A stretch of 8,160 nucleotides of DNA from Nitrospina sp. (GTDB taxonomy: Bacteria; Nitrospinota; Nitrospinia; Nitrospinales; Nitrospinaceae): the NCBI GenBank assembly GCA_004357365.1, contig SMVT01000146.1:1-8160 (forward strand), written 5' to 3'. Shown here piece by piece: positions 7,012 to 8,160 of this stretch. Within the stretch, counting starts at the first letter, position 1, and each line of letters opens with the position of its first letter. The notes under the pieces are model-generated. The model ran no database searches. It saw only the letters and a program-made list of their open reading frames with translations, and was not told the origin of the DNA. Made by a program: the position numbers and the translations under genes.

Positions 7012-8016
7012 ATGTCGACTGAAACATCCCCGCAGGATCTGGAGCTGGCGAAAGAACTGCTGGAGGCCAAGGAGAAAGTCACCCGGGAAATTCACAAGGT
7101 GATCATCGGGCAGGACGCGGTGATCGAGGATTTGCTGGTCGCCCTGTTTTCACGCGGGCACTGCCTGTTCGTCGGCGTCCCGGGTCTCGCCAAAACCCTG
7201 CTGGTGAGCACGCTGGCGGAAATCCTCCACCTCAAGTTCAGCCGCATCCAGTTCACGCCCGATCTCATGCCGTCGGACATCACCGGCACGGAAATCCTGT
7301 ACGAGGACCAAGCCACCAAGCACCGCGAGTTCCGGTTCATCAAAGGCCCGATTTTTTCGAACATCATCCTGGCGGACGAAATCAACCGCACCCCGCCGAA
7401 AACCCAGGCGGCTCTGCTCCAGGCCATGCAGGAGTTGCAAGTCACTGTTGGCTCGGAAACCCACACACTGGACCAGCCGTTTCTGGTGTTCGCCACGCAG
7501 AATCCGATCGAACACGAAGGCACCTACCCGCTTCCGGAAGCGCAGTTGGACCGGTTCATGTTCCTCGTCAACGTGGATTACCCGACCAGGGAGCAGGAAG
7601 TGGAAATCGCGCTGTCGACCACCTCCGGCTACAAACCGCAACTGGAAGTGGTGATCACCGCCGACCGCATTCTGGAGTTCCAGAACCTGGTGCCGCGCGT
7701 GCCGGTGGCGGAACACGTGGCGCATTACGCGGTCGATCTGGTGCAGAGCAGTCGCCCCGGCAACGGCGCATCGCCGAGCTTCGTCAACGAATGGGTCAAC
7801 TGGGGCGCCGGCCCGCGCGCGTCGCAGTATCTGGTGCTGGCCGCCAAGGCGCGGGCGCTGATGGACGACCGCGTCGCCGCCACCGTCGAGGATATCCGGA
7901 GCGTCGTCCGCCAGGTGCTGGAACATCGGATCATCCTCAACTTCAAAGCCGAAGCCGAAAACATCAAACCCATCGACATCATCGACAAACTCCTCGCTTC
8001 CGTGAAGGCGGGGTAA
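7012..8016 (+). CDS. moxR: MoxR-family AAA+ ATPase
   Basis: MoxR proteins are cytoplasmic AAA+ ATPases that form ring oligomers and act as chaperones, commonly remodelling VWA-domain or membrane partners encoded beside them. This 334-residue protein has the family's usual length. It shows IIGQDAVIEDLL at 31-42, a Walker A GVPGLAKT at 55-62, the pre-Walker B region FTPDLMPSDITGTE at 81-94, Walker B IILADE at 118-123 followed by INRTPPKTQAALLQAM, sensor 1 ATQNP at 161-165, and LPEAQLDRF at 174-182 with the likely arginine finger Arg181. In the C-terminal lid, GAGPRASQYL carries the sensor 2 arginine. All catalytic residues are intact. It follows the DUF4175 and metalloprotease genes on the same strand and may be co-transcribed with them. 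The DUF58 and VWA genes that usually follow moxR are not immediately downstream; the AT-rich gene at 8077 starts there instead. Confidence 0.93.
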   Translation: MSTETSPQDLELAKELLEAKEKVTREIHKVIIGQDAVIEDLLVALFSRGHCLFVGVPGLAKTLLVSTLAEILHLKFSRIQFTPDLMPSDITGTEILYEDQATKHREFRFIKGPIFSNIILADEINRTPPKTQAALLQAMQELQVTVGSETHTLDQPFLVFATQNPIEHEGTYPLPEAQLDRFMFLVNVDYPTREQEVEIALSTTSGYKPQLEVVITADRILEFQNLVPRVPVAEHVAHYAVDLVQSSRPGNGASPSFVNEWVNWGAGPRASQYLVLAAKARALMDDRVAATVEDIRSVVRQVLEHRIILNFKAEAENIKPIDIIDKLLASVKAG

Positions 8017-8042
8017 CTTCCCTATTCCCCACCCAGCTTTCC

Positions 8043-8071
8043 TTGACTTAATAGGCCACTAGTCCTATTTT
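8043..8071 (+). promoter_or_regulatory. Sigma70-like promoter for the AT-rich downstream gene
   Basis: TTGACT (8043-8048) and TATTTT (8066-8071) are spaced by exactly 17 bp, matching the consensus at five and four of six positions. Expected transcription start is near 8078, at the ATG at 8077. This would give a nearly leaderless mRNA, or means that the true start codon lies further on. Confidence 0.45.
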
Positions 8072-8075
8072 TAGG
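8050..8075 (+). terminator. Dyad after moxR: possible terminator and/or operator
   Basis: AATAGG (8050-8055) and CCTATT (8064-8069) form a perfect 6-bp inverted repeat around an 8-base centre that itself contains the palindrome ACTAGT. The 3' arm runs into TTTTT (8068-8072), so an RNA hairpin could terminate moxR, although the stem is short and AT-rich. CCTA (8064-8067) also pairs with TAGG (8072-8075), so TAGG half-sites recur 20 bp apart across the promoter spacer and -10. That layout would equally suit a repressor site. Confidence 0.35.
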
Positions 8076-8076
8076 T

Positions 8077-8160
8077 ATGGAAAATCTTCAATCATTAATT
8101 GACCGTACAGATTCCAAAATAAAATATGCCTTGGTTCATCTAAGTGAATTGAAGACGTAT
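8077..8160 (+). CDS. N-terminal fragment of an AT-rich gene of unknown function (runs off the window)
   Basis: The ATG at 8077 opens a frame of 28 codons to the window end with no stop. The start reads MENLQSLIDRTDSKIKYALV and continues with helical, charged residues. No domain can be named from this length. About 31 percent of its bases are G or C, against a clearly GC-rich moxR just before. Codon choice also differs, with many A- or T-ending codons such as TTA, ATA and AAA. It has its own candidate promoter, so it is probably not part of the moxR transcript. An AGG at 8073-8075 is too close to the ATG to be a normal ribosome binding site. Horizontal acquisition is possible. Confidence 0.45.
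   Translation, partial: MENLQSLIDRTDSKIKYALVHLSELKTY

Overview
This is a GC-rich chromosomal window that looks like a Gram-negative (diderm) bacterium. Most of its products are exported or membrane-anchored: Sec signal peptides, an SPFH/Band 7 protein, a three-helix membrane protein with a very large extracytoplasmic part, and an exported metalloprotease. Gene content and composition would fit a Nitrospinota- or Desulfobacterota-like lineage, but nothing here proves the taxon. No rRNA, tRNA, CRISPR array, transposase or phage gene was seen.

Layout. (1) On the minus strand at 68-925 is a signal-peptide-bearing protein with a C-terminal membrane anchor and beta-rich content, of unknown function. 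(2) A short AT-rich divergent promoter region (926-1061) separates it from a plus-strand slipin gene (1062-1840). The slipin is split by a one-base deletion near 1370; adding one base restores a full-length protein of about 259 residues. (3) A 178-bp intergenic region (1841-2018) holds three inverted repeats, at least one resembling an intrinsic terminator, and then a probable promoter. (4) From there a plus-strand cluster runs: a 1113-residue DUF4175-type membrane/coiled-coil protein (2019-5360), overlapped by ATGA with a 525-residue TPR-flanked gluzincin of the peptidase MA type (5357-6934), then, 77 bp further, a MoxR-family AAA+ ATPase (7012-8016). (5) After moxR the composition changes sharply. 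A TTGACT-N17-TATTTT promoter with an overlapping dyad leads into the first 28 codons of an AT-rich unknown gene that runs off the window.

How the genes may work together. MoxR ATPases usually act as chaperone-like partners of membrane and VWA/DUF58 proteins encoded next to them. Here the neighbours are DUF4175 and an exported HEYTH protease. The most interesting reading is a membrane-spanning module: a cytoplasmic AAA+ motor, a membrane protein with a long periplasmic coiled coil, and a periplasmic protease translationally coupled to it. This is inference from gene order and domains. The usual DUF58/VWA genes are not seen immediately downstream of moxR, where the AT-rich gene begins instead.
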